In this document: positions 23,070 to 33,489 of the stretch, one piece after another | Layout of the letters: every line of letters starts with the position of its first letter | Numbering within the stretch: the first letter of the stretch is position 1 | Assembly (NCBI GenBank): GCA_015680685.1 | Contig: MNCI01034159.1 | Coordinates: forward strand, 1,900 to 50,191 | Length of the DNA stretch: 48,292 bases | Origin: Gnetum montanum | Lineage: Eukaryota > Streptophyta > Gnetopsida > Gnetales > Gnetaceae | Direction of reading: 5' to 3' | Notes under the pieces: generated by a model | What the model was told of the DNA's origin: nothing | The model's database searches: none | The model's input: the letters and a program-made list of their open reading frames with translations, nothing else | Program-made: the position numbers and the translations under genes

Positions 23070-23275
23070 NCAAGATCACGAGCCACTATATGATACAGGG
23101 GCTTACCATCAACTTGTTCATTAAGGAGTGGATGGCCCTATGATTTGTATGCACAAATACTTTATAACCAAGCACATAGTGTCTGAACTTTTTCAAGAGC
23201 ATACACCACTAGCATTAATTCTTTCTCTATTGTGGTGTAATTTAGTTGTGCACCCATTATACCAACCAAAAACAT
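22762..23275. repeat. near-perfect inverted repeat flanked by assembly gaps
   Basis: Left arm 22,762-22,966 and right arm 23,071-23,275 are reverse complements over about 205 bp, with differences only in the outermost 15 bases. All other repeat pairs in the window are strongly diverged, while these arms are practically identical, and an N sits at the outer edge of the left arm and the inner edge of the right arm. A misplaced duplicate contig is the simplest explanation. Confidence 0.85.
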
Positions 23276-24079
23276 TGGTGGCTGGAAAAAACCAAGAGGT
23301 CATCGGTCATGATAGTCTTAACCCCAAATCCGGGTGAGGGTTGTGCTAGATGAAGAGGAAATGGGGTGCCTTGAATAGTTTGGTTGATCAGACAAGGACT
23401 TAATCAATGTCACTAAACCTTTTTCAAATGTGTAATGTGAAAAAAATGTTTATAGCATAAAATATCGATTATTATATGCAAGGGAATGAAAATGATGTAA
23501 AATGTAGTGATAAGAAAGAGAATAAAGTAAACCAAGGTTAAGAAATGCACCACTTCAAGATTACGACTTTACTTTGTCAAAGTGGATACAATTGATTGCA
23601 TGATGCTAGGAAGTAGAGAGATCCCAAAAGTAATAAAAAACATTCAAAGAAAGCCAATCGTATGCTCAAACATGGACTCAAGAGCTAACAATGCGAAATG
23701 CTACAAAGGCAATGGAAAAAAGCTAACAGGATGCAAAACAGGGGATGCAAACTACTTTGCCAATAGGTTTTCCAAATGGCTTGCCAATAACAAATGCCAA
23801 CAATGCTCAAAGTTGCTCAAAATTACCAACCATAGCTTTTTTCCAAAGTTTTCCAAATTTGCTAACCCTTTGAGCTTCACTCGTTAGGGTATTTATAGGG
23901 CTAGGAACATGTGAAAGATGTGGTTTTGATTCCATGTGTCCTGGACCTACCAGATGTTAACATGTCTGTGTTGCATGGGCATGCAAAGCTGATTGATGAG
24001 CTTGTTGCACTGCAATTATGCTATTAGAACTGGAGACGTTAGGATTGGATGTTCCATAAATTTAGATAAGAAGGAGTGA
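23276..24079 (-). other. probable LTR fragment, minus strand
   Basis: There is no protein similarity. A minus-strand TATA-like box (CCCTATAAATACC) lies near 23,888, followed on that strand by a stretch with repeated words such as CAAGCCATTTGG and GGCAAATTTGG, as in a U5 region. It could be the 3' LTR of the Tat-type element to its right, but I cannot define TG...CA ends or find its partner. Confidence 0.35.
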
Positions 24080-24430
24080 AGCACACTGATGTAGCATAGC
24101 CACCTACTACGCTATGCTACGTTGTAGAGCATAGCCATGTTAGCATAGCGTAGTTGCTTGCTACACTATGCTACGCCCAACCGCCTACTACACCATGCTA
24201 CGTTGTGTAGCATAGAATGTTTGGTGTAGCATAGCTGCTTCCTACACTATACTACACTATGTAGCATAGCATAGTGTAGCGACCAATCTATGGAAGAAAT
24301 CTATTCTAGATCTAATTGCAATTGCTAGAGGCCTTTGAAATGCTTTGGATGGCTCTACATGTTTGCTACACTACGTAGTGTATCATAGCGTAGCGGCTAG
24401 CCTTAACTATGATTTGCACTGCGAATGCAT
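24080..24430. repeat. hairpin cluster of TAGCATAGCGTAGC words
   Basis: There are at least ten copies of GCTACRCTATGCTAC and its complement TAGCATAGCGTAGC, giving several possible stem-loops, for example around 24,095-24,185 and 24,240-24,280. The last member with its flank (TAGTGTATCATAGCGTAGCGGC then CTTAACTATGATTTG) recurs at 33,500-33,550. The same words are found in the introns of X1. Confidence 0.8.
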
Positions 24431-25650
24431 GGGAGAGGGAAGGGCTAAGTGGGGAGTCAGGAGGTTTAGGAAAATGATAATGATGAAATGTAGCAGAATC
24501 CCTCATTAGAGTGCTTATGAGGGAGTTGTTTGTGTGGTCATCTTTGCTTTTGCTAAACTTTGACCTCTCATCGAAAAGCTTGGAGAGGGTGGTTGCAAAA
24601 CAGCCTACGTGCCATTTATTTTAGGCATGTTTTTTTTGTTTTTTTTATGCACATGAACTTTTGCTCTCTTACTCTTTTTCCTTTTTCTATTTTTTCATTT
24701 ACATTTGCAAACAAGCTTGTTACAGGACAGGTGTTTCTTTCCTAGGATGAGTTGTGTTACATCCATATGGGACTTTAACCTCCCTATAGATGCTTCCCAT
24801 GTGGCGAGCTATGTTACACATGTCATGGACTTTGCAGTTGGGTAAGTAGGAGGGCTTAACAAGCATCCAGAAAAGCTTTTAAAAGAGGTGAGAGAGTGGA
24901 AATTGCGGGTGCAAGGGAAAAGGTAAAGGAAAGGATGGGATGTGTACTCTAAACTAGCCAAGCTAATCAAGACAACCACCTTGTAATACTGTAGCATTTG
25001 CTACCATGGCGAGACATACCTTCGTCTAACACCCCTCTAGCACGCACCCTAAAAATATAACAAAGAGCAAACGAAAAGAAACAACCATGATGCAAAATGA
25101 AGGCAAAGTCCCTACTTGCTATGCACGTTGTTGAAGCTCTAGACATCTTTGCTAGTGTATGATGTTCGAACTAGGAAGGCTAATAGTAGCCTTGGCAAGA
25201 TTAGCATGGAGGAGCTAGCATTGAAGGAGCTGGGAGTTGCTATGACTATTGATGCCTAGGAATCCTAGCCAAAGATGAGCATTCTCAGTTTAGCTATGAG
25301 ATTGGCTGCCCAATAGTTGAATAGCTCTTGAGCTCAAATGTTGGTCGGGGTTGGAGGTTAACAATATTGTGGCTGGGCCATAATACTACTGGAACTCTAG
25401 TAGTAGGTGCTGACTATGGAAGCTACTATGAGGACAATGAGCCATGATGGCAATGTGTTTGGAGGATCAGCATGATGTCATACAACATCTCTGGATGATC
25501 AGCAAGATGCCAAGAGCAACGGTGTTGCATATGTTCTAGTGGGTGTTCCCATGGCATTGTGAACTGTATTTTGGAACTGCAATGTACCACCCCGCGTTGG
25601 CACTATGCATGCCCATTTGTTGTGTATTGGTGTAGATGCATGCTAGGGAC
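24431..25650. other. unassigned sequence left of the Tat-type element
   Basis: Contains T-rich stretches near 24,620-24,700 and a more GC-balanced part at 24,980-25,650. I see no recognisable protein motif, LTR terminus or RNA gene. Because it lies 3' of a minus-strand pol, it may be 3' untranslated region or LTR of that element. Confidence 0.35.
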
Positions 25651-25654
25651 ATGC

Positions 25655-26030
25655 CGCGAACCTAGTTTAAGGTCTTGGTAGACCATGCTATGCTAGTTTA
25701 AGGTCCTAGTAGACCATCGCTATATTGGTTTAAGGTCCCAATAGACCATATGTGTCAGTTTAACATCATAGTGAATGTTTGTTGTGCTAGTTTGAGGTCC
25801 TAATAGACTGTTGTTCTAGTTTAACATCATGGAAGATGGTGGATGAGCTATTTTAAGGTCCTAGTAGACCGTCTGTGCTAGTTTATAATCATAGCGGATA
25901 GTTGTTCTAGTTTATAGTCATAGTGAACTGTCTGTGCCAGTTTTATGTCATAGCATATGAGCTTTTCTGGTTTAACGTCGTAGTGGAGGAGCTTTTCCTA
26001 TTTTACATCATAGTAGACAAGCTTACCATG
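25655..26030 (-). repeat. minisatellite of about 30-bp units (AGTTTAAGGTC...)
   Basis: About twelve degenerate units of the pattern CTAGTTTAAGGTCCTAGTAGACC, alternating with a variant AGTTTAACATCATAGTGAA. It ends just downstream (3' on the minus strand) of the integrase C-terminus. Tandem repeats between pol and the 3' LTR are known in Tat/Ogre-type elements. A sparser set of the same units lies at 28,780-29,165. Confidence 0.8.
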
Positions 26031-26049
26031 TTCATGATTTAAATGTAGT

Positions 26050-27135
26050 ACAACTTGAGATATGAGTGATTCACCAAATTTGCAAACTCATTGCAGTCCA
26101 TGTCTACCAGCTTGAAGGCTCCATTCCCAAAGGCTTTTATGACCATATATGGACCTTCCCAGTTTGCTGAGAATTTGTTCACATGCTCACAGATAGCCTT
26201 GAGGATGAGGTCTCCCTTCTATATTGTCTTTTGATGTGGATTTTCGTGATGTTTTTATTGCTGATTGCTTTTGTAATGCTCTATGTGACTTAGCATTTAT
26301 GCATGCTCCTCCTTTATTGAGTTGAGGTCGATGACTCTTGACTCGTTGTTCTGGGCTTTCCTCATGACATCAAATAGGATCATCTGGAGTGATGGTACCT
26401 ACAACTCAAGAGGTAACACAGCTTCAGATCCATAAACAAGATTGTAAGGAGTCTTACCTATCACAATCCTGCATGTCATCCTATAAGCCCACAACACATA
26501 GTGGATTTTCTCATGCCATCGCCTCTTACTGTTGTTAAGCATCCTCCTTAGCAAGTTGATGATGTAATTATTTGTAACCTTTTACTTCCCATTCACTTGT
26601 GAGTAATATGGTGAGGAGAATGATTACCTGATGCCAAGATTTCTACAGAAGGTTTGGGTTTCTATACTATTGAATTGTGGCCCGTTTTCAGTCACAATAG
26701 TCATGGGAAGCTCGAACCTTGTCACGATGTTGTCCAAGATGAAGTGACAAACCTACTGAGATGTAGTCTTTCTCAAAAGGATAGCCTCCACCCACTTAGT
26801 AAAATACTCAATGGTGGTGATGATGAAGCTATGCCCTATGGAGGAATTAAGCCTGATAGGTCCTATGAGGTCTAATCCCCATCATTGGAAAGCCCACGTA
26901 ATCTATGTTGGATGCAGCTCTGTAGGTGAGATGCGTATGATATTTGTGTATTGTTTACATGTATCACATGTCTTGACTTTGGCCAAGAAATCATGCTCCA
27001 TGCAAGGCCAGTAATACCCTAGACGTCTGATTTTTGTAGCCATAGCCCTAAGTGCTATGTGTCCACCACACAGTCCCTCGTGTACTCCGTTAACCACCTT
27101 ATGCACTTGCTCCTCATTTACACATGTCAACAATA
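26050..27135 (-). pseudogene. Tat-type element E: integrase, nearly full length but broken
   Basis: The HHCC finger is at 26,930-27,110 (VHEGLCGGHIALRAMATKI ... GYYWPCM ... CDTCKQY). The core begins near 26,878 with GLDLIGPI (first Asp), has TENGPQFN at 26,671-26,696 (second catalytic Asp replaced by Glu-Asn) and then a NGK motif in place of NGE/NGQ. The C-terminus at 26,120-26,340 has PYNLVYGSEAVLP and WEGPYMVIKAFGNGAFKLVD. The wording of the finger and the VYGSEAVLP motif are typical of Tat-lineage gypsy elements. In life it would insert the element's cDNA; here stops and altered catalytic residues make it inactive. Confidence 0.88.
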
Positions 27136-27429
27136 TCCTTTTATAGGAGCATTTTCATCGGGTGTTGTTTCCCATGAGCATATATTACTGGGCATGCTTA
27201 CGAATCGCATCTCTCTGGGTAGATGTCAATCCACTTGAGGGTTCGCCATGTTGCAGGTAGGTTTTAATGTTGACATACCACTCCTGGGTATCCATAGTGC
27301 TAATAGAGGCTATGTGTTCCACTTGAGTGATAGGCTTAGTACACTCTATAATTGATGTCAGAAAACTTGTGAACAAGTGTGATGGAATATTTAATGCTAG
27401 GGTGTGTAAGGTATCTGCTACAGTGTTTT

Positions 27430-27775
27430 TGTTGCATGGCACATGTTGCATGTCCATTGTTGCAAACTATTTGAGTAGGCTTTTTGCTAAGTCGTAATAG
27501 GATTGTAGGTGTGTAGCCTTGCAGGCATAGACCTTGATGATTTGATTCACAACTAGTTATGAATCTTCGTGAATTGCCAGGTGTTGTATGTGTAGTGCTT
27601 GAATAACTAGAAGGAACTTGAGTAACCCCTTGTACTCTACCATGTTTTTTGTACAAGGGAACGCGAAACAATAAGCTGAAGGATGCATTTCCCTAGAGGG
27701 TAATGAAATGACAGTAGCTGCACTACCCCCTCATGTGGTCAAGGCATCATCGAAATGTAAAGTAGCTTCGAGATA
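27430..27775 (-). pseudogene. Tat-type element E: additional RNase H (aRH)
   Basis: The minus strand gives a second RNase H fold after the RT-linked one: TLHFDDALTT and FPCTKNMVEYKGLL, then IHEDS.LVVNQIIKVYACKA and MQHVPCNKNTVADTLHTLAL. The pattern (Y/L)FDGA ... NNVAEYEAL ... GDSQLV ... HVPR..N..AD.LA is the hallmark of the extra RNase H found in the Tat lineage of plant gypsy elements, where it compensates for a degenerate primary RNase H. It lies between the primary RNase H and the integrase, as in the lineage. It contains stops and the metal-binding DGA is DDA. Confidence 0.87.
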
Positions 27776-27899
27776 CAATGGGGTGGTGTTGATAGTACTA
27801 ACATGCTCGTCTAGAAATTTGGGGTCTATGATCGCCTGATCATCAATGGGTGAGGTCATAAGTTGTGTTGCTATGGCTTGACCTTTCATTGATGATTGG

Positions 27900-28731
27900 A
27901 TCACATAATGCAAATAAAATTCTACTATTATTTCTTTCCACTGGGCTATCCTACTACTTTCGTATAGATTTTTTGTAATAGCTCGAAGTATGTTACTTTT
28001 TCAAATGATGTTAATTTTCCTACGAAATAGGTTGTGTCTCCATTTATTTAATGCAAACACTAATGCAAGGTATTTTCTCTCCACATCATTGTATTTCTCC
28101 TCATATGCTATCATTTCATGACTTAGATAGTACACTGGTATCTTAGAACCATCATCCTGTTTCTGACATAATAGTGTCGTGATAGACCTATCTAAGGTGG
28201 CAAGGTAGATGAAGAAAGGCCTATCCCTCTATGGTGGGTAAATAGTTGGGAGGTGCAAGAGGTATTTCTTCATATCATCGAAGGCTTGCTGGCAGTGTGG
28301 TGTCCATTCAAAGTTAATCCCTTTCTTTAGTAGATGTTTCATGGGGTGTAACTTGTCAGTCAGTTTTGCTATAAACCTTTTGATGAATTGTACCCTACCT
28401 TGTAACCCACACCGTTCTTTAAGGTTTGTAGGAGGTACCAGGTTGATGATAGCCGTTACTTTGTCAAGGTCTACTTGTATTCTGACGTTCGATACTACAA
28501 ATCCTATCATGCATCCAATTCTCACCCCAAAGATACACTTTTAGGATTGAGATGTAAATCATGTATTTGAAAACATTTGAGGACCACACCTAGATCATTG
28601 GAATGATCAGCGGCTTCTTTAGATTTCATCACTATGTCATCCACACAGTCGTTTAGCATTTCAAGGATGAAAGTCTGGTTAAGAGGTACCTGTTGGTAGT
28701 AATCATATATAGTGAAAACCATGCAAAGCAA
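27900..28731 (-). pseudogene. Tat-type element E: RT (internally deleted) and primary RNase H
   Basis: The RT part at 28,229-28,731 contains YYQQVPL, then after an apparent internal deletion CVDDIVMKSKEAADH with the catalytic [VF]VDD motif, and LNPKSVSLG; the thumb is VQFIKRFIAKLTDKLHPM. RNase H follows (KIPVYYLSHEMIAYEEKY, LVFALNKWRHNLF) and then the tail YVIQSSMKGQAIA, like the IKGQALADFL motif known from Tat elements. RT normally has about 40 residues between the YxQ block and the VDD motif; here they are almost adjacent. The N-terminal RT, protease and gag are absent; a minisatellite starts right of 28,735. Confidence 0.85.
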
Positions 28732-28779
28732 AAATGTTATGTAATTAGTAAAGTATGATGCAAAGCATAATATTTTCTA

Positions 28780-29165
28780 GTTTAAGGTCATGGCAGACTG
28801 CTAAGACATAAAAAAAACATGCAAAACTACTAAAAAATGCAAAATTGCCAATGTGAAAATGTGAAACTGCTAGTTTAATGTCATTGAAAACTACGAATGC
28901 ATAAAATGCAAACTACTAGTATACAGAACGGAAAGTTGCTAGTATAAAAGTACAAAACTGCTAATAAAAAAATGTGAAACCATTATTTTAGTATCATTGT
29001 AGACTACAAATGCATAGAATGAAAAATTGCTATTTTAAGATCTTTTCAGACTCCTAACTAGGGTTTAACTATATGCTAGGAGTGCTACTTTAAGGTCTTT
29101 TCAAACCGATAAAGTTGAAACTATGCTAGGATTGCTAGTTTAAGGTCTTTTCAAACTGCTAACTG
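28780..29165. repeat. degenerate minisatellite, related to that at 25,655-26,030
   Basis: Six loosely spaced units (for example GCTAGTTTAAGGTCTTTTCAAAC near 29,127), interrupted by A-rich words such as GTGAAACTGCTA. The same unit type flanks the other side of the Tat-type pol, so both may derive from that element's LTR or untranslated regions. A short (AT)n run follows at about 29,167-29,180. Confidence 0.65.
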
Positions 29166-29358
29166 AATATATATATATATGTTTGTTTTTTGGAAAAGCA
29201 AATGAATAGCTCAAAGAGTCTAAAGGATTATTGCCCAGACCCACCTGTGTTAATGCCAATAGTGTTACGATGTAGTGGAGAGCATGTTACACTACACAAC
29301 ATACTGCACATTAAATAGAGAGAGAGAATGGCAAGTTTTCCCCTTTTACCATTGTGGC

Positions 29359-29366
29359 TATAAATA
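29359..29366 (+). promoter_or_regulatory. TATA box upstream of X1
   Basis: TATAAATA within GGCTATAAATAGG, 154 bp upstream of the first ATG of X1 (29,520). The spacing is ordinary for a plant RNA polymerase II promoter with a 120-bp 5' leader. No initiator element can be assigned. Confidence 0.55.
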
Positions 29367-31726
29367 GGTATTAATCCCTGGTAAACTTGTCAATTTTATT
29401 GTAATAGCGTAGAGCCCTCATTCAAAGCACAGAGTGATTTTAGAGTGCAAAGCGATTGTGTCAACAGAGAGCGAGGTGATATCAACATAGCAACAAGGGA
29501 AGAGTCAGCAAGCAAGACGATGGCTCCCAAGAAGAAATTCAAAAAATTGGTGCTCACTAAGGTTGAGGAAGTAAAGGAAACCCTAGGACACGTGACACAA
29601 GTGTGCATCACAGTGCAAGATGAGACACCACTAACCCGATCGACTACTATGCTTCCTATGCTTTCTCATGCTTCTGTTATTGCTTTTGATTTTCTTCTTT
29701 TCATTTTGTTTCTACAATTTTTCTTAGCTTTTTGTGTTTTCTATCATTGTGTTATCATTGTTTTGGCCCTTACACCATCCCTGTTGCCATTTCAGCCATG
29801 ACGGATGTACATACGCTATGCTAACGTTACATGCAAGGTCGCCTAGACTACCATCACTGCGGCTATCATTACCATAGAGGCTTGGGTGATTTAAGTTGCT
29901 TGGCATGAAAATAGCATAGCGTGGACCCCTTAGGAGGGTTTGGCCATGTGTGATATGATAGTGTGACACGTGTTCTATCAAGGTGTAATGTTAATCACTT
30001 TGTTAGGATTAATTGCTCTATTGCTATGCTAAGCTAACTTTACTATGCTATTACCTTCATGTTTTTGCTACACTATCTGTATGTAGAGAATTAGTGCTAT
30101 GCTATTTGCTAAAGTATTAGTGTTGCTATGCCATGTGTGGATCACACTCAAACATGATACTAACATTTGCTATTGTATTGTGTAGGGTAGTGCTAAGGCT
30201 AAATTTAATTACCCTAGAAATTGTAGGGGTCCTGTGCTGCGTGAACATGCCAGTGGCCAATGTTCCTCCTCCCCATAGATGTGTAGGGGATTAGACAATC
30301 TAGTTCTGAGAGGGGACATAGGAGTTTCTATAGTTCCTCCTCCAAGGATTCAGTGTGATCGTTTGATCACACTTGGTGGAGGAGGTAGTGGGCACCATAA
30401 TAGAAACCCTGTTGCTTGTGGAAAATCGGGGTATTCTGAGATATTTGATGGTTGAGACAATCAGCAATAGGTAGGGAGAAGGATCCAGTCAATGCCCCAA
30501 AAATTTGAGACGTTTGGCTTGGATCTAGGATATGCCAGAGTATAACTGCTACCATCTCAACAACACTTTGTTTATTACACGTCATAATGGAACATGCTTC
30601 CAAAACCCACTAGGAACCATATACAGTGCTGGTGGATGAGTTTTGTAGCTGTGTTTTGCTCTGCTATCTGACATAGGAGAGAAGAAGTCCTAGGAGGTGA
30701 TGGTGACAAGCATTGGGAGCTAAGAGGAAAACATCTATTTCAAGTAGGGAGAAGTAGATGAGAGCCAGCGTTGGATATGTAGCGTGACCTCGGAATCCCT
30801 ACTCAGGCACATCCAAAATGCTGGTCTCATGGATTTGTTCCTAGCCCCAAATCCAAGCATCCCTACAACTGAGATGCTTACCCTAGCTAACTCCTTCTCC
30901 AATAGGGCAGATCGCTTCCGTACACATATATATGGTGTGTAGGTGATCATTGAAATCAAGGACCAGCTATTCATGGACCTTTTCAACGTCCTTGTTGATG
31001 GCATCCTCATAGGGTCAAAGACCAAGAAGGAGCTAAAAATTCAGAAGGAGGACATTGAGTGGTTGGGGATCACCAAAGAGCGAAAATGGATTCCCATGGG
31101 GAAGGTCAGTTTGAGACCTACCAAAGAGGCTTCTCTCATCTTCTAAGCTCATGCATTCCCCTAGCTACTTTTCCAAGGGAAGATCCTTGGGATTGAGCAA
31201 GCTTGGGTGATGTGGGAGGTCATGGAGGAAGGGGCTTGCTACAATTAGACTAGGTTTTTGTGGAAGGGCATGTAGACTAAAATCATTGGGCTCCATAAGA
31301 ACTTAGGATCCCATTTCAATGTGCACTATTCCTTTTACATAACCTACTTGTCGTGTTTTGTAGAGTTGTTGGTAGTCTATGAGAACGAAGCCTAGGTATT
31401 ACAAAATCACAATTAGATTTCCAAACCATGGATCTACCAAATCCCCTAGACCACCCAAGCCCAAGATCCCCCAGAAGCTATTGGGGAGTCATTCTCTATG
31501 ATGACTTGGGATCAAGTGGCCTCCAAGTTTCGTGGCCAAGACAGTGTAGGAGAGGCACCCTTTACTACAGCCTATAGCATATCACAGGGGAAATGTCTCA
31601 TTGCCGAAATGGTGGCCACCAAGATATGGTGAAAGAGGACTCAACTAGCTAAGGAGATCCTCCACATAGAAGAGGATGAGGCGCAAACACTGTGGTTCAA
31701 GTTATGTAGGATGCAACCTCCCATTG

Positions 31727-31852
31727 GTAAATGCGTTTGCCTATATCTACTTCCTCGCCTACTTTGTTAATGCTTTCTACACTGCATAGCGTAGCACCTA
31801 CATTAAGCTAACTTGCTTTATGCTAATGCAAATATGTTTTTTTTTCTGCCAG
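31727..31852 (+). other. X1 intron a
   Basis: 126 bp, CATTG/GTAAATG ... TTTTTTTTCTGCCAG/CAAAAG. It has a strong polypyrimidine tract before the AG. The intron is AT-rich and holds the word CATAGCGTAGC of the hairpin clusters. The exons on both sides read as protein; the downstream one starts Lys-rich. Confidence 0.65.
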
Positions 31853-32186
31853 CAAAAGAAGAAGAAGAAGGTGAGGAAGAGGTGTCGGCCCCCAAAATAG
31901 GGGCAACAAATAAAGACATAGAGGCCCTAGTCTCAGAGGATCAAAAAGGAAAGAGCTCCTACCTCTAAGGAAGGGGCTCTTGTTATCTAGGAAAATGCTC
32001 CTGTTGATGAGGAGGACATTTTTGGAGATGAAAAGGAGTCTTCTATGGGTGAGGAAGATGCTAGTGCTTGAAAGGAAAAGGCTCTAGCAAATAAAGAAGA
32101 AGCCCACATTGACCTAGGAGGGACTTTTGCTAAGGATGCTATCATCATCTTAAATTAGAAAGAAGGGGAACTGCAATTAGACGCTG

Positions 32187-32279
32187 GTGAGTTTAATAAT
32201 ATATTCACCTTATTACAATTCACCTTAGTCATTGCTAACATGTATAGTTGTATGACAAACATCACTACTAATGTTGTAG
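32187..32279 (+). other. X1 intron b
   Basis: 93 bp, GACGCTG/GTGAGTTT ... AATGTTGTAG/GACCC. Removing it joins LQLDA with G-PTLIHMEPWAEIPNKF in one frame, and the downstream exon (32,280-32,393) is open throughout. This is the clearest in-frame splice in X1. Confidence 0.7.
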
Positions 32280-32393
32280 GACCCACTCTAATTCACATGG
32301 AACCATGGGCCGAGATACCTAACAAGTTTACATTTATGAAAGGGATCATCAATGACATGATCGACCATCTCAGACAAGTTGATCCTGAAGTGG

Positions 32394-32496
32394 GTAAGTA
32401 GCTACACTAGGCACTTTCATGTTGCTACACTAGATGCTTTAAGTTTTCTAACCCTACTACGCTAATCTGAATGATGTGATCTTTGTGTGATTATAG
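32394..32496 (+). other. X1 intron c
   Basis: 103 bp, GAAGTGG/GTAAGTA ... GTGATTATAG/CCTC. The donor is an ideal plant GTAAGT. The downstream coding text (ending PKVAEVPRRIYNEASKCAL) is one frame off, so a frameshift or an alternative acceptor must be assumed. It contains GCTACACTAG words. Confidence 0.6.
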
Positions 32497-33291
32497 CCTC
32501 TCGACCCAACCCAGCCTTTGAAGGTCAATGTTGTGCCTACATTCTAGCCAAAAGTGGCTGAGGTGCCTCGTCGCATATACAACGAGGCCAGCAAATGTGC
32601 TTTGCACTCAGCACACTCATTGTGGGAGTGTAGATGCGAGAATGAGGACCTATGGAAATTGGTCTAGAAGGTTGAACTAAGCACCAAGGTGATAGACCTC
32701 AAATCAAGGAATCAATTCCTCACAGCTCGTGATACTAATGATGGCAATTGGCACATAGTTGTGATAGATTATGCTAGATATTGGACATTTGTGCAAAAAA
32801 ATAATAAAGCTAGCTGAGAAATAATAGAACAACAAATGCAAATGGACTTGTTGGCCCTAAAGAATCAAGATTGGAAAGATTATAGGACCAGAGTTTACAA
32901 GTGGGGGTAGTCCTAGAGAAACCATAAGCACATGTATAAACTAGAACGTGCCACCTACCACAAACTATACGAAGATGCTTCTATGGAGGCATTTAATTAA
33001 AAAGCATTCATAAATGCCATTAGAAATTTTGAGGCCTATAATAAGTTCAAGGAGTAGGTAAAGTTCATCGAATCTCCTGAATGTGAATTAGATTTTTCCA
33101 TAGATGAAACCGCTATTGCCTCTTTTTCTCCGGGACTACCCAGAATGATGGCTATCAAAAAGGAGAAAGCTACTATAGACGTTGAACCAAGCAATAGGCA
33201 TTGGGCTAATATCATAGAAGAGGAGGCTTGGCACCACCTCGGCCTTGATTTAGATCACATACCCTTCAAGACGAACACAAGGCCATCTCAG

Positions 33292-33379
33292 GTTAGTCAC
33301 TTTCTACCATGTTAATGCTTGTGCTCTATTCTAGCTTGCATGAGTTGGCCTAGCTAACTATTTCACCTTTACAATGCAG
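33292..33379 (+). other. X1 intron d
   Basis: 88 bp, TCTCAG/GTTAGTC ... TTACAATGCAG/GTTTCAAG. Consensus donor and acceptor at a size typical of plant short introns. The last exon after it is short and merges with the hairpin-repeat region at about 33,490. Confidence 0.62.
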
Positions 33380-33489
33380 GTTTCAAGTGAAGATGTAGGG
33401 TCCACAAAGGGTAGGAATGAAGAGGCAATAGAGGACAATGTAGGAGAAGGTGACGCAGGAGGGGATGATGTAGGAACAAATGATGTGGA

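Noticed and set aside
22762-23275. Inverted repeat as a hairpin element or small-RNA locus
   Set aside because: The Ns at the edges and near-identity of the arms amid old repeats make an assembly artefact much more likely.
23582-23887. 101-codon plus-strand frame as a gene
   Set aside because: It lies in repetitive CCAAATGGCTTGCC-type text with a minus-strand TATA box at its end; it looks like LTR sequence and has no motif.
24080-24430. Hairpin cluster as a CRISPR array or MITE
   Set aside because: Unit spacing is irregular, there are no constant-length spacers, the context is plant nuclear DNA, and no terminal inverted repeats with target duplications frame it.
26654-27014. Plus-strand frames at the integrase locus as genes
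   Set aside because: They are antisense shadows of the minus-strand Tat-type integrase, whose motifs are continuous there.
29445-29801. 118-codon plus-strand frame as a complete small membrane protein
   Set aside because: Only the first about 40 codons from the ATG at 29,520 look like coding sequence. The hydrophobic tail is T-rich text that reads like an intron of X1.
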